This document shows positions 39,302-48,760 of a DNA stretch of 64,000 nucleotides, piece by piece. A program made the position numbers and the translations under genes. Location of the stretch: positions 1 through 64,000 of the forward strand of contig NZ_JABTTE010000003.1 of NCBI RefSeq assembly GCF_013303125.1, written 5' to 3'. This DNA is from Calidifontibacillus erzurumensis. Lineage in GTDB: Bacteria; Bacillota; Bacilli; Bacillales; Bacillaceae_J. The notes beneath the pieces were generated by a model. The model had not been told where the DNA came from. It ran no database searches and saw only the letters and a program-made list of their open reading frames with translations. Each line of letters opens with the position of its first letter. Within the stretch, counting starts at the first letter, position 1.

Positions 39302-39808
39302 CTATTTCGATGTATTATTTAGTACTGATTTAATCGCTGTATTTTTAAGAACAATACTTAAAATCATTAGTCCTGCTAAAGCGCCCCCTAAGGAACTTGC
39401 TAGGAAAGATGGGATAAAACCGAATAATGCAACTTGCTGTCCTAATAAAAGCGTTGCGATTGGATAACAAACAATTGCTCCTAAAATTCCTGTTCCAACA
39501 GTTTCACCTATAAAGGCAAACATTAGTTTTTTTGACTTTTTGTATAAATATGCTGCTAAAAAAGCGCCAATCATGCTCCCTGGAAAGGCAAACAATGACC
39601 CAGTACCCATCATATTTCTTATCAAAGAAACAGAAAATGCTTGCATAACGGCATAGGCAGGACCTAGTAATACTGCCGATAAGACATTTATAAAATGCTG
39701 CATTGGAAAAATTTTCGCAAAACCTAGTGGGATGTAAAATAAATGACTCGTCAATGTGCCGATGGCAATAAGCATAGCTGTAATCGTCATTTTCATTGTT
39801 TTACCCAC
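39302..39808 (-). CDS. thiW: ThiW, thiazole-specific ECF transporter S component
   Basis: A 168-residue hydrophobic protein with about five helices. The family hallmark is the segment HLFYIPLGFAKIFPMQHFINVLSAVLLGPAYA, with RNMMGTGSLFAFPGSMIGAFLA after it. As the substrate-binding part of an energy-coupling-factor transporter it takes up the hydroxyethylthiazole precursor of thiamine; the shared ECF module is not in this window. GTG 39808 overlaps the end of thiM by 16 bases and follows GAGGGGG. Confidence 0.9.
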   Translation of the reverse strand: MGKTMKMTITAMLIAIGTLTSHLFYIPLGFAKIFPMQHFINVLSAVLLGPAYAVMQAFSVSLIRNMMGTGSLFAFPGSMIGAFLAAYLYKKSKKLMFAFIGETVGTGILGAIVCYPIATLLLGQQVALFGFIPSFLASSLGGALAGLMILSIVLKNTAIKSVLNNTSK

Positions 39809-40626
39809 GATAAATCCCCCTCTCGTCTTAAAACTAAACTATATTGGTCCATTTGTTCTCCCGTGAGATTTGCAAGTTGGTTAATTAATTCAATTTGAAA
39901 ACTGCCCGGTCCTAGAGCAGCTGTTTTAACGGCAGCCATCTCTGCGGCAACCCCGTAAAAGACAAGAGCGGATACAGCAGCTTCAAGAGGTTCTTTCTCC
40001 ACTGCTGCAAAAGCTCCTACAATGGCAGATAATAAACATCCTGCTCCAGTGACTTTTGTCAAAAGTGGATGGCCATTTTGAACTTGAAAAACAACGTTTC
40101 CATCAGTAATAATATCATTTTTACCTGTTATGATAACCGTCGTTTTAAGTTTCTGAGCTGCTAAAATAGCTAGGCTAACGATATCGCCATCAGTATTTCC
40201 TGTCTCTACTCCTTTGATTTCCCACTTATGTCCTATAAGATTTGCAACTTCAGCAGCATTTCCTCGAATAAATTGAATATGTAAATATTGTAAAAGCTCC
40301 TGGGCACTATTCGTGCGGAAGCAACTTGCTCCAACACCGACAGGATCTAGCACAATTGGAATCCCTTTGTTATTAGCAGCTTTACCTGCAATTTTCATCG
40401 ATTCTAAATAAACTTTGTTAAATGTACCTAAATTTAAGACAAGTGCATCCGATATCTCAGTTATTTCATTTACTTCCTCTGGTGCTGATGCCATTACTGG
40501 TTTAGCGCCTAGTGCCAATAATCCATTTGCTGTAAAATTAGCGACAACGATGTTTGTTATATTATGAATTAATGGTTTAGTTTCTCTAATTTTATTAACT
40601 AATGAGATCATTTTCTTTTGATTCAT
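39793..40626 (-). CDS. thiM: hydroxyethylthiazole kinase
   Basis: A 277-residue ribokinase-like kinase that phosphorylates 4-methyl-5-(2-hydroxyethyl)thiazole for thiamine salvage. Seen are PLIHNITNIVVANFTANGLLALGA, ‘VLDPVGVGA’ and the anion-hole/catalytic block KVTGAGCLLSAIVGAFAA. It is cotranscribed with the thiazole transporter component thiW, giving an uptake-plus-kinase pair. No TPP riboswitch is visible upstream, unlike many thi operons. The ATG at 40626 follows GGGAGATACAT. Confidence 0.93.
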   Translation of the reverse strand: MNQKKMISLVNKIRETKPLIHNITNIVVANFTANGLLALGAKPVMASAPEEVNEITEISDALVLNLGTFNKVYLESMKIAGKAANNKGIPIVLDPVGVGASCFRTNSAQELLQYLHIQFIRGNAAEVANLIGHKWEIKGVETGNTDGDIVSLAILAAQKLKTTVIITGKNDIITDGNVVFQVQNGHPLLTKVTGAGCLLSAIVGAFAAVEKEPLEAAVSALVFYGVAAEMAAVKTAALGPGSFQIELINQLANLTGEQMDQYSLVLRREGDLSWVKQ

Positions 40627-40975
40627 ATGTATCTCCCGTTAATAGTTTTTCAGTTTGCATCAAAAAATTAAACGCATCTAGTCTATATTAACGTATTTTT
40701 ACTATTATGAACTTCATTGGAATAATTGCAACTATTAAAAACAAATGTTTTAAAGCAACTTTTAGTTCAAATACAGAAAGAATACTTTAAAATCAATTTG
40801 TTTAAAAATCTAAATTAAAAAGCTAGGCCTGACAAATTAGACCTAGCTAAACAGCCATAGAAAGTAAAAATTATTACTTTTCTACACCGGTATGTTCACC
40901 TTTTGTTTAGCAATCTTACTAGAAACATAAGCACTCTTTTTCATCATACTACAGAATCAAAATGGAATGCAACAG
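40627..40975. other. intergenic region between thiM and htpG
   Basis: 349 bp with only the htpG terminator and a second weak hairpin (AGAAAGTAA near 40859, TTACTTTTCT near 40874). The TPP riboswitch core sequences CTGAGA and ACCTGATCTGG were looked for on the minus strand and not found. Confidence 0.6.
40812..40847 (-). terminator. intrinsic terminator of htpG
   Basis: AGCTAGG (40820-40826) and CCTAGCT (40841-40847) form the stem; on the minus strand TTTTTAATTT follows. It is about 130 bases past the stop codon. Confidence 0.65.
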
Positions 40976-42853
40976 CTATACCATAAGCTTACAAATATCG
41001 TTTGTAAAGGCGACTGGATCTTGGATTGGCAAACCTTCGATTAAAAGGGCTTGATTATACAAAAGATTTGTAAATAAAGTTGCTTTATCTTTGTCTTGTT
41101 CAAATGCAGCTTTTAACGTCTTGAACACATCATGGTGGACGTTGATTTCTAAAATCTTATCAGCCTTAATCCCTTGATTGTTTGGCATCATGCTTAGTAC
41201 TTTTTCCATTTCGATAGAAACTTGTCCTTCGCTAGACAAGCAAACCGGATGAGTTTTTAACCGTTTGGAAATTCTAACATCTTTTACTTTGTCCTTCAAA
41301 ATATTTTTCATAAAATCAAACAACTCTTTATTTTCTTCTTCACTACGAATATCTTTTTCATTTTCATCAGCTTCAATTCCTAAATCTCCACTGGAAACTG
41401 ACTTAAATTCTTTATCTTTATAAGACATCATCATTTTGATTGCAAATTCATCAATTTCATCAGTGAAATATAAAATTTCATAGCCTCTTTCAGCAACCAA
41501 CTCTGTTTGAGGTAATTTTTCTAACCTTTCAATTGATTCTCCTGCTGCATAGTAAATATATTTTTGGTCTTCAGGCATTCTAGAAACATATTCATCTAAT
41601 GTCACGAGCTTTTTCTCTTTTGAAGAATAGAATAGGAGTAAATCTTGTAATACTTCTTTATTCATCCCAAAATCGCTATACACACCGTATTTTAACTGTC
41701 TGCCAAAAGACTCGTAAAATTTTTCATATTTTTCACGATCATTTTTCAATAAATTAACTAATTCGCTCTTAATTTTCTTATTAATATTTTTTGCAATTAA
41801 TTTTAACTGACGGTCATGCTGAAGCATTTCGCGAGAGATGTTAAGAGATAAGTCTTCGGAATCGACTAGACCTTTTACAAAGCTAAAATAATCTGGAAGC
41901 AAATCAGGGCATTTGCTCATAATTAAGACACCATTTGAATACAGCTCGAGTCCTTTTTCGAATTCTTTTGTATAGTAGTCAAATGGAATTTTCTCTGGAA
42001 TGTATAAAATTGCATTATAACGGACAGCACCATCAATGCTTATATGAATATATTTGATTGGCTTATCAAAACCATAATGCTTTTCAGAGTAAAAATTCTC
42101 ATAGTCTTCTTGAGTTAGCTCATTCTTGTTCTTACGCCATATAGGCACCATGCTGTTAATAACTTTTTCAACTGTATAAGTCTCGTATTCGTTATCGGTT
42201 CCTTCTTTCAATCTTCTTTCTGTTACGTCCATTTTGATTGGATAACGAATAAAATCAGAATATTTTTTGATAATAGTTTTTAAACGGTATTCGTCCAAAT
42301 ACTCATCAAAGTTTTCTTCTTCTGTGTTTTCCTTTATTTTCAAAATAATTTCTGTTCCGACTGTATCTTTTTCACAAGGTTCAATTGTGAAACCATCGGC
42401 ACCTTCTGATTCCCACTTATATGCTTCATCGCTGCCCAACGCTTTACTTTTCACTGTCACAACATCGGCAACCATAAATGCAGAATAAAAACCAACACCA
42501 AATTGACCTATAATTTCAAATCCGTCTTTTAAATCAGTTTCATTTTTAAATGCCAAAGAACCACTTTTTGCAATAGTGCCAAGATTCTGCTCCAATTCTT
42601 CTTTTGTCATCCCAATACCGGTATCAATAATTTTCAACAAACGGTTTTGTTTGTCAGGAATTACTTTTATGTAATAATCGTCTTTATTAAATGTTAATGA
42701 TTCATCTGTTAATGCTTTATAATATATTTTGTCAATCGCATCACTGGCATTGGAAATTAATTCTCTTAAAAAAACTTCACGGTGCGTATAAATGGAGTTG
42801 ATCATCATTTCCAATAACCTTTTTGATTCCGCTTTAAATTCAATTTTAGACAA
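40976..42853 (-). CDS. htpG: molecular chaperone HtpG (Hsp90)
   Basis: A 625-residue bacterial Hsp90. The N-terminal GHKL ATPase domain shows [30 protein letters not shown] and the lid/ATP motif [16 protein letters not shown]; the middle domain has [14 protein letters not shown]; the C-terminal dimerisation domain ends the protein. The start is TTG at 42853 after GGAGAGATC. A perfect CIRCE operator 61 bases upstream places it under HrcA, in contrast to B. subtilis, where htpG is not an HrcA target. Confidence 0.95.
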   Translation of the reverse strand: MSKIEFKAESKRLLEMMINSIYTHREVFLRELISNASDAIDKIYYKALTDESLTFNKDDYYIKVIPDKQNRLLKIIDTGIGMTKEELEQNLGTIAKSGSLAFKNETDLKDGFEIIGQFGVGFYSAFMVADVVTVKSKALGSDEAYKWESEGADGFTIEPCEKDTVGTEIILKIKENTEEENFDEYLDEYRLKTIIKKYSDFIRYPIKMDVTERRLKEGTDNEYETYTVEKVINSMVPIWRKNKNELTQEDYENFYSEKHYGFDKPIKYIHISIDGAVRYNAILYIPEKIPFDYYTKEFEKGLELYSNGVLIMSKCPDLLPDYFSFVKGLVDSEDLSLNISREMLQHDRQLKLIAKNINKKIKSELVNLLKNDREKYEKFYESFGRQLKYGVYSDFGMNKEVLQDLLLFYSSKEKKLVTLDEYVSRMPEDQKYIYYAAGESIERLEKLPQTELVAERGYEILYFTDEIDEFAIKMMMSYKDKEFKSVSSGDLGIEADENEKDIRSEEENKELFDFMKNILKDKVKDVRISKRLKTHPVCLSSEGQVSIEMEKVLSMMPNNQGIKADKILEINVHHDVFKTLKAAFEQDKDKATLFTNLLYNQALLIEGLPIQDPVAFTNDICKLMV

Positions 42854-42914
42854 AATGATCTCTCCTCTCCTGAAATTTATAATTAAGCAATCATATTCAA
42901 AAACTAATTTGTTG

Positions 42915-42941
42915 TTAGCACTCCGGAAAGTCGAGTGCTAA
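42915..42941 (-). promoter_or_regulatory. perfect CIRCE operator (HrcA binding site)
   Basis: TTAGCACTC, nine bases, GAGTGCTAA: all 18 defined positions of the CIRCE consensus are matched. It lies between the htpG promoter and its start codon, inside the 5' leader, the usual place for HrcA repression. Confidence 0.95.
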
Positions 42942-42949
42942 CATTATTT

Positions 42950-42979
42950 TTAATATCACACGGGATCCTACCATGTCAA
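42950..42979 (-). promoter_or_regulatory. sigma-A promoter of htpG
   Basis: On the minus strand TTGACA (42979-42974) is followed after 18 bases by TATTAA (42955-42950), directly upstream of the CIRCE element. Confidence 0.7.
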
Positions 42980-43146
42980 TAATAAACAAACATGTTCTTG
43001 AACTTACAATTATGAACAAAAATATTATTAGTGGTTTTTACTAGTTTCTTTACCAACATGATTGTTTTTGTATCAATCTCATTCACTGAAATATAGTAAA
43101 TTATTAATTAAGAAACCAATACATAAAAAATTAGGGAGTTGAACAA

Positions 43147-44496
43147 ATGAAAACGTTTAATGATAGCTTAATCCAATTATGGAAAAATCGATACCCTTTG
43201 TTTAACAAGGTTGTAGCTATGGAAGAAGTATTTTGGGTTAATCCTGCTATTCAACCGTTTCAAACTGCAATTAAGAAAACAAGCCTGTCTGAACTGGATG
43301 TAAAAGATGCAGAAGAAAGGTTGCAGCGCTTTGCACCGTACATCGCGAAAGCCTTCCCGGAAACTATAAAAACGAATGGAATCATTGAATCTCCGTTAGT
43401 GAAAATTCCTGCTATGAAGCAATCTTTAGAAAATGACTATAGGCAAACGATTTTGGGTGAAGTGTTATTAAAATGTGATAGTCACTTGCCAATCTCGGGA
43501 TCAATAAAAGCTAGAGGAGGAATTTATGAAGTTCTTAAATTTGCCGAAAAATTAGCCCTCGAGCACAATTTGTTGTCTTTTGAAGATGACTATTCGATTT
43601 TTAATAGCGAGCAATTCCAATCATTTTTCTCAAAATATTCAATTGCTGTTGGTTCGACCGGAAATTTAGGACTTAGTATTGGCATCATTGCAGCAAAGTT
43701 AGGTTTTCATGTAACTGTACACATGTCACATGACGCTAAACAATGGAAAAAAGACTTGCTTCGAAGCAAAGGAGTCCATGTTATTGAGTATGAAGCTGAT
43801 TATAGTAAAGCTGTTGAGAGCGGGCGAATTCAGGCTGAACAAGATCCTTACTGCTACTTCATTGACGATGAGAACTCCCGCGACCTATTTTTAGGATATG
43901 CTGTTGCAGCCTCCCGCTTAAAAAAGCAATTAGAAAAGTTGCAAATACCGGTTGATGAAGAGCATCCTTTATTTGTATACCTTCCATGCGGTGTCGGCGG
44001 AGGGCCGGGAGGGGTTGCCTTTGGTTTAAAATTAATCTTTAAAGATCAGGTTCATTGTTTTTTCGCTGAACCAACACACTCTCCTTGCATGTTGCTCGGT
44101 TTAATGACTGGACTCTATGAAAACATTTCAGTCCAAGATGTGGGGCTCGACAATTTAACTGATGCAGATGGCCTTGCTGTTGGACGCCCATCGGGGGTTG
44201 TGGCTAGAACAATGGAACCATTCATCAGTGGTATCTTTACAGTAAGCGATAATCAATTATATAAGCTTTTAAAGAGACTAGCTGATACAGAAGGGATTTT
44301 TCTAGAACCCTCTGCACTAGCAGGAATGATCGGTCCAGTTCTTTTGTGCAGAAATGATTCCGGTTATTTACTGAAGGATCAATTGATGGAAAAAATAAAG
44401 AAAGGAACACATATCATATGGGCCACAGGTGGAAGCATGGTTCCTGAAGCAGTAATGAAAGAATATTATCAAAAAGGACTCTCAGCAAAAGAATAA
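43147..44496 (+). CDS. dsdA: D-serine dehydratase
   Basis: A 449-residue PLP enzyme converting D-serine to pyruvate and ammonia. The Schiff-base lysine is Lys121 in [12 protein letters not shown]; the phosphate-binding tetraglycine loop appears as [15 protein letters not shown], and [12 protein letters not shown] matches the family. Length equals that of E. coli DsdA type enzymes. AGGGAG precedes the ATG. It is a single gene here, without dsdC or a permease, beside other genes of D-amino acid and oxoproline metabolism. Confidence 0.94.
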   Translation: MKTFNDSLIQLWKNRYPLFNKVVAMEEVFWVNPAIQPFQTAIKKTSLSELDVKDAEERLQRFAPYIAKAFPETIKTNGIIESPLVKIPAMKQSLENDYRQTILGEVLLKCDSHLPISGSIKARGGIYEVLKFAEKLALEHNLLSFEDDYSIFNSEQFQSFFSKYSIAVGSTGNLGLSIGIIAAKLGFHVTVHMSHDAKQWKKDLLRSKGVHVIEYEADYSKAVESGRIQAEQDPYCYFIDDENSRDLFLGYAVAASRLKKQLEKLQIPVDEEHPLFVYLPCGVGGGPGGVAFGLKLIFKDQVHCFFAEPTHSPCMLLGLMTGLYENISVQDVGLDNLTDADGLAVGRPSGVVARTMEPFISGIFTVSDNQLYKLLKRLADTEGIFLEPSALAGMIGPVLLCRNDSGYLLKDQLMEKIKKGTHIIWATGGSMVPEAVMKEYYQKGLSAKE

Positions 44497-44565
44497 AAAT
44501 ATTCTTTTTTTCAATTTCAAAATCGGGCTGTCGTCCACTCATTTCAAATTTTTAACCATATGATG

Positions 44566-44572
44566 CATATAG
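44566..44572 (+). promoter_or_regulatory. candidate sporulation-type -10 element upstream of the Tyr/Pro/Gly-rich small protein
   Basis: CATATAG, 39 bases before the ATG at 44611, equals the -10 candidate in front of the DUF3231 gene (33043). A weak -35 (TTCAAA, 44543-44548) stands 17 bases upstream. Tentative. Confidence 0.25.
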
Positions 44573-44610
44573 ACAGGTTTCCTACCTTAGTCTAGAAGGG
44601 AGAAAACAAA

Positions 44611-44859
44611 ATGTATTATGGTTATTATGGAACGATGGTACCGGCTTATCGAACATATCATGATGAGCGGTTTGTACCTGCATTGATACCATTAACTGCA
44701 GGTCTCCTTGGATTAGGAATCGGATATTTAGGTGCACAAATAGCAAACCGCCCTTACTGCTGTTTCCCATTCTACGGTCCATATCCTCCTTTTTATCCTG
44801 GATTTAAGCCTTGGATCGGTCCTTATGGGTATCCTGGTATAAAACCATATGTTTGGTAA
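44611..44859 (+). CDS. small Tyr/Pro/Gly-rich membrane or coat-like protein
   Basis: An 82-residue protein with a YYGYYGTMVPAYRTYH start, one hydrophobic segment (LIPLTAGLLGLGIGYLGAQIA, residues about 26-46), a Cys-Cys pair and a tail rich in Tyr, Pro, Phe and Gly. Composition resembles small spore coat proteins of Bacilli, but I do not recognise a family and the function is unknown. GAAGGGAG before the ATG and a strong terminator behind it show that it is a real single gene. Confidence 0.75.
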   Translation: MYYGYYGTMVPAYRTYHDERFVPALIPLTAGLLGLGIGYLGAQIANRPYCCFPFYGPYPPFYPGFKPWIGPYGYPGIKPYVW

Positions 44860-44900
44860 ACTATAGTTAAAAAATATTTGCTAATGCGGGTGATTATTTA

Positions 44901-44949
44901 TTGCCATCCAGACAGTCGTAGGTTGACTTCTGAATGGCACTCTTTTTTA
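44901..44949 (+). terminator. intrinsic terminator of the small Tyr/Pro/Gly-rich gene
   Basis: TGCCAT...ATGGCA (44902-44939) with an inner CAGAcAGTC / GACTTCTG stem, followed by CTCTTTTTTATT. Confidence 0.85.
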
Positions 44950-45027
44950 TTGTATTGGTTAGTATAATTTAACAAATAAATTTTTTGTATATTTCAGAAA
45001 GGTAAAATTTCCTTAACAAAATGTCCC

Positions 45028-45819
45028 TTACATGGTAGAAAAATGTTCAATTTTTAAATCAGTAATGAACATATGTCCAGGCGCATGAGTAATCATGATT
45101 TCAGGTTTTACTTCCATTGCTACCGCTTGTGGAGTTACGCCGCATGCCCAGAACACAGGAATCTCTCCATCATGGATTGTAACAGGGTCACCGAAATCAG
45201 GTTGATTGATATCTTTAATACCAATCGTACCGGGATTTCCTAAATGAACAGGCGCTCCATGAACGGATGGAAAGCGGCTTGTAACTTGTACTGCTCGAAT
45301 GGCATCTTTTTCTGTCATCGGACGCATACTTACAACCATAGGACCTTCAAAAACGCCAGCTTTCACACATGGAATATTTGTTTTATACATCGGCACATTA
45401 CAATTTTCTTCTATATGGCGAATTGGGATTCCATTTTTTATTAGAGCTTCTTCAAATGTAAAGCTGCACCCGATCAAAAACCCGACCATGTTATCGTCCC
45501 AAATATCAACCACATCTGTCGTTTCTTCAACGAGTTTACCATGACGGTAAATCCGGTACTTTGGTATATCAGTTTTTATATTAGCTTCAGGTGCTGCAAG
45601 TTTAGGAACAGATGATCCTGCTTCGATAACATCAATAAGCGGACAAGGTTTCGGATTTCGTTGACAAAAAAGTAAAAAGTCAAATGCAAGTTCTTTCGGT
45701 AAAACGGCTAAATTTGCCTGGACAAAGCCATTGGAAACCCCAGATGTAGGTTTTAACCATTCATTTTTTCGAATTCTTTGTCGAGCCTCGGCTGGACTCC
45801 AATGTGCAGCAGAAGTCAT
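45028..45819 (-). CDS. DUF1445 protein (YcsI-like, putative D-glutamate cyclase N-terminal-type)
   Basis: A 263-residue DUF1445 protein, the family of B. subtilis YcsI. Conserved segments: RIRKNEWLKPTSGVSNGFVQANL, ‘DMVGFLIGCSFTFEEAL’-like DNMVGFLIGCSFTFEEAL, FWACGVTPQAVAM and the ‘THAPGHMFITD’ end. DUF1445 is also the N-terminal domain of mammalian D-glutamate cyclase. It follows pxpBCA in the same direction after a 200-bp gap, as ycsI accompanies ycsF-kipI-kipA in B. subtilis. GGAGGTAAATAAAAT precedes the ATG. Confidence 0.88.
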   Translation of the reverse strand: MTSAAHWSPAEARQRIRKNEWLKPTSGVSNGFVQANLAVLPKELAFDFLLFCQRNPKPCPLIDVIEAGSSVPKLAAPEANIKTDIPKYRIYRHGKLVEETTDVVDIWDDNMVGFLIGCSFTFEEALIKNGIPIRHIEENCNVPMYKTNIPCVKAGVFEGPMVVSMRPMTEKDAIRAVQVTSRFPSVHGAPVHLGNPGTIGIKDINQPDFGDPVTIHDGEIPVFWACGVTPQAVAMEVKPEIMITHAPGHMFITDLKIEHFSTM

Positions 45820-46020
45820 ATTTTATTTACCTCCAATATTATTCATCTTGGAACTTCAAATAAACAGGACTACCTTAACATTTCTAACTGAAAAAAAATC
45901 GATTTTCTTTTTGTATCAACTTGTTTTTCACCGCTTCCAATTTACTTTTATTAAAGCATACTGCATTCTCAATTAAGCAATCCATAAAAAATGCCAAGTC
46001 CTTTTTTCCTTTTTAATCAA

Positions 46021-46788
46021 TCAAGATAAAAAATCGCCTATTTTCTTTACTGTAATACCAGCTTCATTCAATGCCGTTTTAATATATTTTGCAAATTCTA
46101 GCGCTTGATCTCCGTCGCCATGAATACAAACTGTGTCTGCTTGAATTGAGACGTCCACACCTTGAAGAGATCGGACTTTTCCCTCTTTCACCATACGTAT
46201 CACTTGTTTGACTGCCATTTCATGATCTTTAATGAGGGCATTGGTTTCTCTTCTTGATGTTAAAGAACCATCTTGATGGTAAGTACGGTCAGAAAAAACT
46301 TCGCTCGCTGTTCGTAATCCGATTTTTTTCCCTGCCTTTACTAATTCTGAGCCAGCTAATCCAAACAAAATCATTTCTGGATCAACTTTGTATATCGCTT
46401 CTGCTATAGCATCAGCTAAAGAAGCATCTTTTGCTGCCATATTATAGAGGGCACCATGAGGTTTTACATGTTGAATGTTCCCTCCTTCAGATTTAACGAA
46501 AGCCGATAATGCACCAATTTGATAAATGACGATATCATAAGCTTCTTGTGCAGAAATTTTCATTTCCCTTCTGCCAAATCCCGCTAAATCTTGTAAACCG
46601 GGATGAACGCCTATTCCTACATTTTTCTCAAGTGCAAGTTTTACAGTTTTTCGCATTGTAGAAGGATCGCCTGCATGGAACCCGCATGCAATATTGGCAC
46701 TAGTTACAAAATCTAAAATTTTTTCATCATTACCAAGTCTATATGTACCAAAACTTTCCCCCATGTCACAGTTTAAATCAACATACAT
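46021..46788 (-). CDS. pxpA: 5-oxoprolinase subunit PxpA (LamB/YcsF family)
   Basis: A 255-residue LamB/YcsF family protein, the third component of ATP-dependent 5-oxoprolinase PxpABC, which opens 5-oxoproline to glutamate. Characteristic are [13 protein letters not shown] at the N-terminus, ‘[15 protein letters not shown]’, and [11 protein letters not shown] with catalytic-site residues. AAGGTGGGG before ATG 46788 lies over the pxpC stop codon and fixes the start; the open frame extends artificially to 46821. Confidence 0.94.
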   Translation of the reverse strand: MYVDLNCDMGESFGTYRLGNDEKILDFVTSANIACGFHAGDPSTMRKTVKLALEKNVGIGVHPGLQDLAGFGRREMKISAQEAYDIVIYQIGALSAFVKSEGGNIQHVKPHGALYNMAAKDASLADAIAEAIYKVDPEMILFGLAGSELVKAGKKIGLRTASEVFSDRTYHQDGSLTSRRETNALIKDHEMAVKQVIRMVKEGKVRSLQGVDVSIQADTVCIHGDGDQALEFAKYIKTALNEAGITVKKIGDFLS

Positions 46789-46789
46789 G

Positions 46790-47800
46790 TTAATCCCCAC
46801 CTTCATTAAATTTAAAAGCAATTCCTTGTTTCATAATCCTCACTTTTCTTTCTCTATTCAAATACAATACATGGGCTTCTTCAAGGGAAATTTCTTCAAA
46901 ATGCAAGCAATCTCCTGGTTTTGCTTGTGCTAATAAAGGTAGATCTACTGTAATAACTTGACCAATTATCGGATAGCCACCTGTTGTTTGCCGATCAGCC
47001 ATCAAAATGATTGGATTACCATCAGCTGGTACTTGAATAGTTCCAAAAGTAACAGCTTCTGAAATTATTTCTGTATAGTTGGACAGAACCAATTTTGGGC
47101 CATTGAGGCGATAACCCATTCGATCTGATTGTGGTGTTACTTCAAAGCATTCCTTAAAAAAAATTTCTTTGCTTTCTTCCGTGAATAAATCACAGTGCCT
47201 TCCACGTAGAATACGAATCTTTTTACTATTATTTTGATAAGATATTAAATCTAAGCTAATCGTCCATTTGTTTTCAATAAAATCATCTGTTATCCGTTCC
47301 ATTAAAAAAGTGATCATTTTTTGAGATCGTTTACTTGGACTGCCAAATGGTATTTTATCGCCAGCTTGAAAAGCTCGTCCAAAAAATCCACCAATTTTTG
47401 ATCGTAAATAGGTAGACTTACTATTCATAACGGTTGGGACTAAAAATCCACCCGCAACAGAAAGATAAGCTCTACATCCTTTAACTGCTCTTCCAAACTT
47501 CAACATACTGCCGCTTTTGACAAAAACGGTTCTCCATAAGCGAATCGGCTTTCCGTTAATCGTTGGAGAAAGATCAGCGCCACAAATGGCAATAAGAGCA
47601 TCTTTATGAAATAATAATGTTGGTCCAAGCAAAGTGATTTCCATCGTTGCTGCGTTTTCATCATTTCCTACTAATAAATTTGCAATACGATGGGCAAGTG
47701 GATCCATAACTCCGCTGGCAACCACACCAAACTTTTGATAGCCAGAACGACCTAAATCCTGAATCGTCGTTAGTAAACCGGGTTTTATAACTGATATCAT
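46790..47800 (-). CDS. pxpC: 5-oxoprolinase subunit PxpC (KipA)
   Basis: A 336-residue biotin-dependent-carboxylase-like protein of the AHS2/KipA family. [22 protein letters not shown] at the N-terminus and [18 protein letters not shown] near the C-terminus are the family signatures. It forms the 5-oxoprolinase with PxpA and PxpB. Its ATG overlaps the pxpB stop codon (ATGA), indicating translational coupling. Confidence 0.94.
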   Translation of the reverse strand: MISVIKPGLLTTIQDLGRSGYQKFGVVASGVMDPLAHRIANLLVGNDENAATMEITLLGPTLLFHKDALIAICGADLSPTINGKPIRLWRTVFVKSGSMLKFGRAVKGCRAYLSVAGGFLVPTVMNSKSTYLRSKIGGFFGRAFQAGDKIPFGSPSKRSQKMITFLMERITDDFIENKWTISLDLISYQNNSKKIRILRGRHCDLFTEESKEIFFKECFEVTPQSDRMGYRLNGPKLVLSNYTEIISEAVTFGTIQVPADGNPIILMADRQTTGGYPIIGQVITVDLPLLAQAKPGDCLHFEEISLEEAHVLYLNRERKVRIMKQGIAFKFNEGGD

Positions 47801-48507
47801 TGCTGCTCCTCCAATTCAGCATATTGTTTCGGGCTAATGGGTATAAATCGAATTTTATCCCCAGCTTTTAGTAAGCTCGGTTCCTCCATTTCCGGTCTAA
47901 ATAACCTTAATGGCGTTCTACCAATCAGTTGCCAACCGCCAGGGGTTTTGATCGGATAAATGCCCGTTTGCTTGCCAGCAATACCAACACTGCGTTCAGG
48001 AATTGCCAAGCGGGGAGATTTTCTCCTGGGGGCAGCAATTTTTTCAGACATTCCACCAATATAAGGAAATCCCGGGGCAAACCCAATCATATAGACTAAA
48101 TAATCACCAGAGGAATGAATTTGAATCACTTCATCAGGTGTTAGCCCATTTAATTCAGCGACTAGTTCAAGGTCTGGTCCATATTCTCCCCCGTAACATA
48201 CAGGAATTTCAACAATGCGGGATTCAATTGGTTTTGATTGAGTGAGTTTCGATAAAATACTTTTAAGTTCATGACAAATATATTCAAAAGGTAAAAGTTT
48301 ATAATTGCTTTTTTGATAAACTTCGTAGGGATCATAAAAGATTGTCACTGTAGTAAAAGCTGGAATATATTCGATCATCCATTTTGGTGGATGGTCATCT
48401 AAATATGAGGTAATCATTTTTATTTTGTAGTGAGTTTCCGGTGCAATCTCCTTCCCCAACTCAATTGTTATTGCTTGATCTCCCATTGGATATAAATGAT
48501 AGTTCAT
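47797..48507 (-). CDS. pxpB: 5-oxoprolinase subunit PxpB (KipI)
   Basis: A 236-residue AHS1/KipI family protein: YPMGDQAITIELG at the N-terminus, IPVCYGGEYGPDLELVAE and GFAPGFPYIGG in the centre, and IKTPGGWQLIGRTPL near the end. In B. subtilis KipI also inhibits kinase KinA. ATG 48507 stands eight bases after AAAGGG and is chosen over the GTG at 48516. It opens the pxpBCA operon; no KipR regulator gene is adjacent. Confidence 0.94.
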   Translation of the reverse strand: MNYHLYPMGDQAITIELGKEIAPETHYKIKMITSYLDDHPPKWMIEYIPAFTTVTIFYDPYEVYQKSNYKLLPFEYICHELKSILSKLTQSKPIESRIVEIPVCYGGEYGPDLELVAELNGLTPDEVIQIHSSGDYLVYMIGFAPGFPYIGGMSEKIAAPRRKSPRLAIPERSVGIAGKQTGIYPIKTPGGWQLIGRTPLRLFRPEMEEPSLLKAGDKIRFIPISPKQYAELEEQQ

Positions 48508-48707
48508 TCGGTTCACCCTTTTATCAATTAAAACGTAAACTTATATTATTTGTTATTATAATATAATTTTTCCAATATTGAAAAGATTAAAATAGATTTT
48601 AAGAGATTTGCTGATTAATGGTATAAAATCCGGCTTTAACCATAATCCGAGGATTTTCGAAGGAGTCAAAGAGGCCGGATCATTTGGGTTACGTTTAAAA
48701 AATTAAA

Positions 48708-48746
48708 CAAAAAAGTAAAAGGCGATCTAATATATAGACTCGCCTA
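48708..48746 (-). terminator. terminator of the signalling gene cluster
   Basis: AGGCGA (48720-48725) pairs with TCGCCT (48740-48745). On the minus strand TTTTACTTTTTTG follows. A further inverted repeat ATCCGGC/GCCGGAT lies at 48628-48680. Confidence 0.75.
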
Positions 48747-48760
48747 AGGTAAATTATTAA

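Noticed and set aside
40627..40720. TPP riboswitch upstream of thiM
   Set aside because: The CTGAGA and ACCTGATCTGG-type cores are absent on the minus strand.
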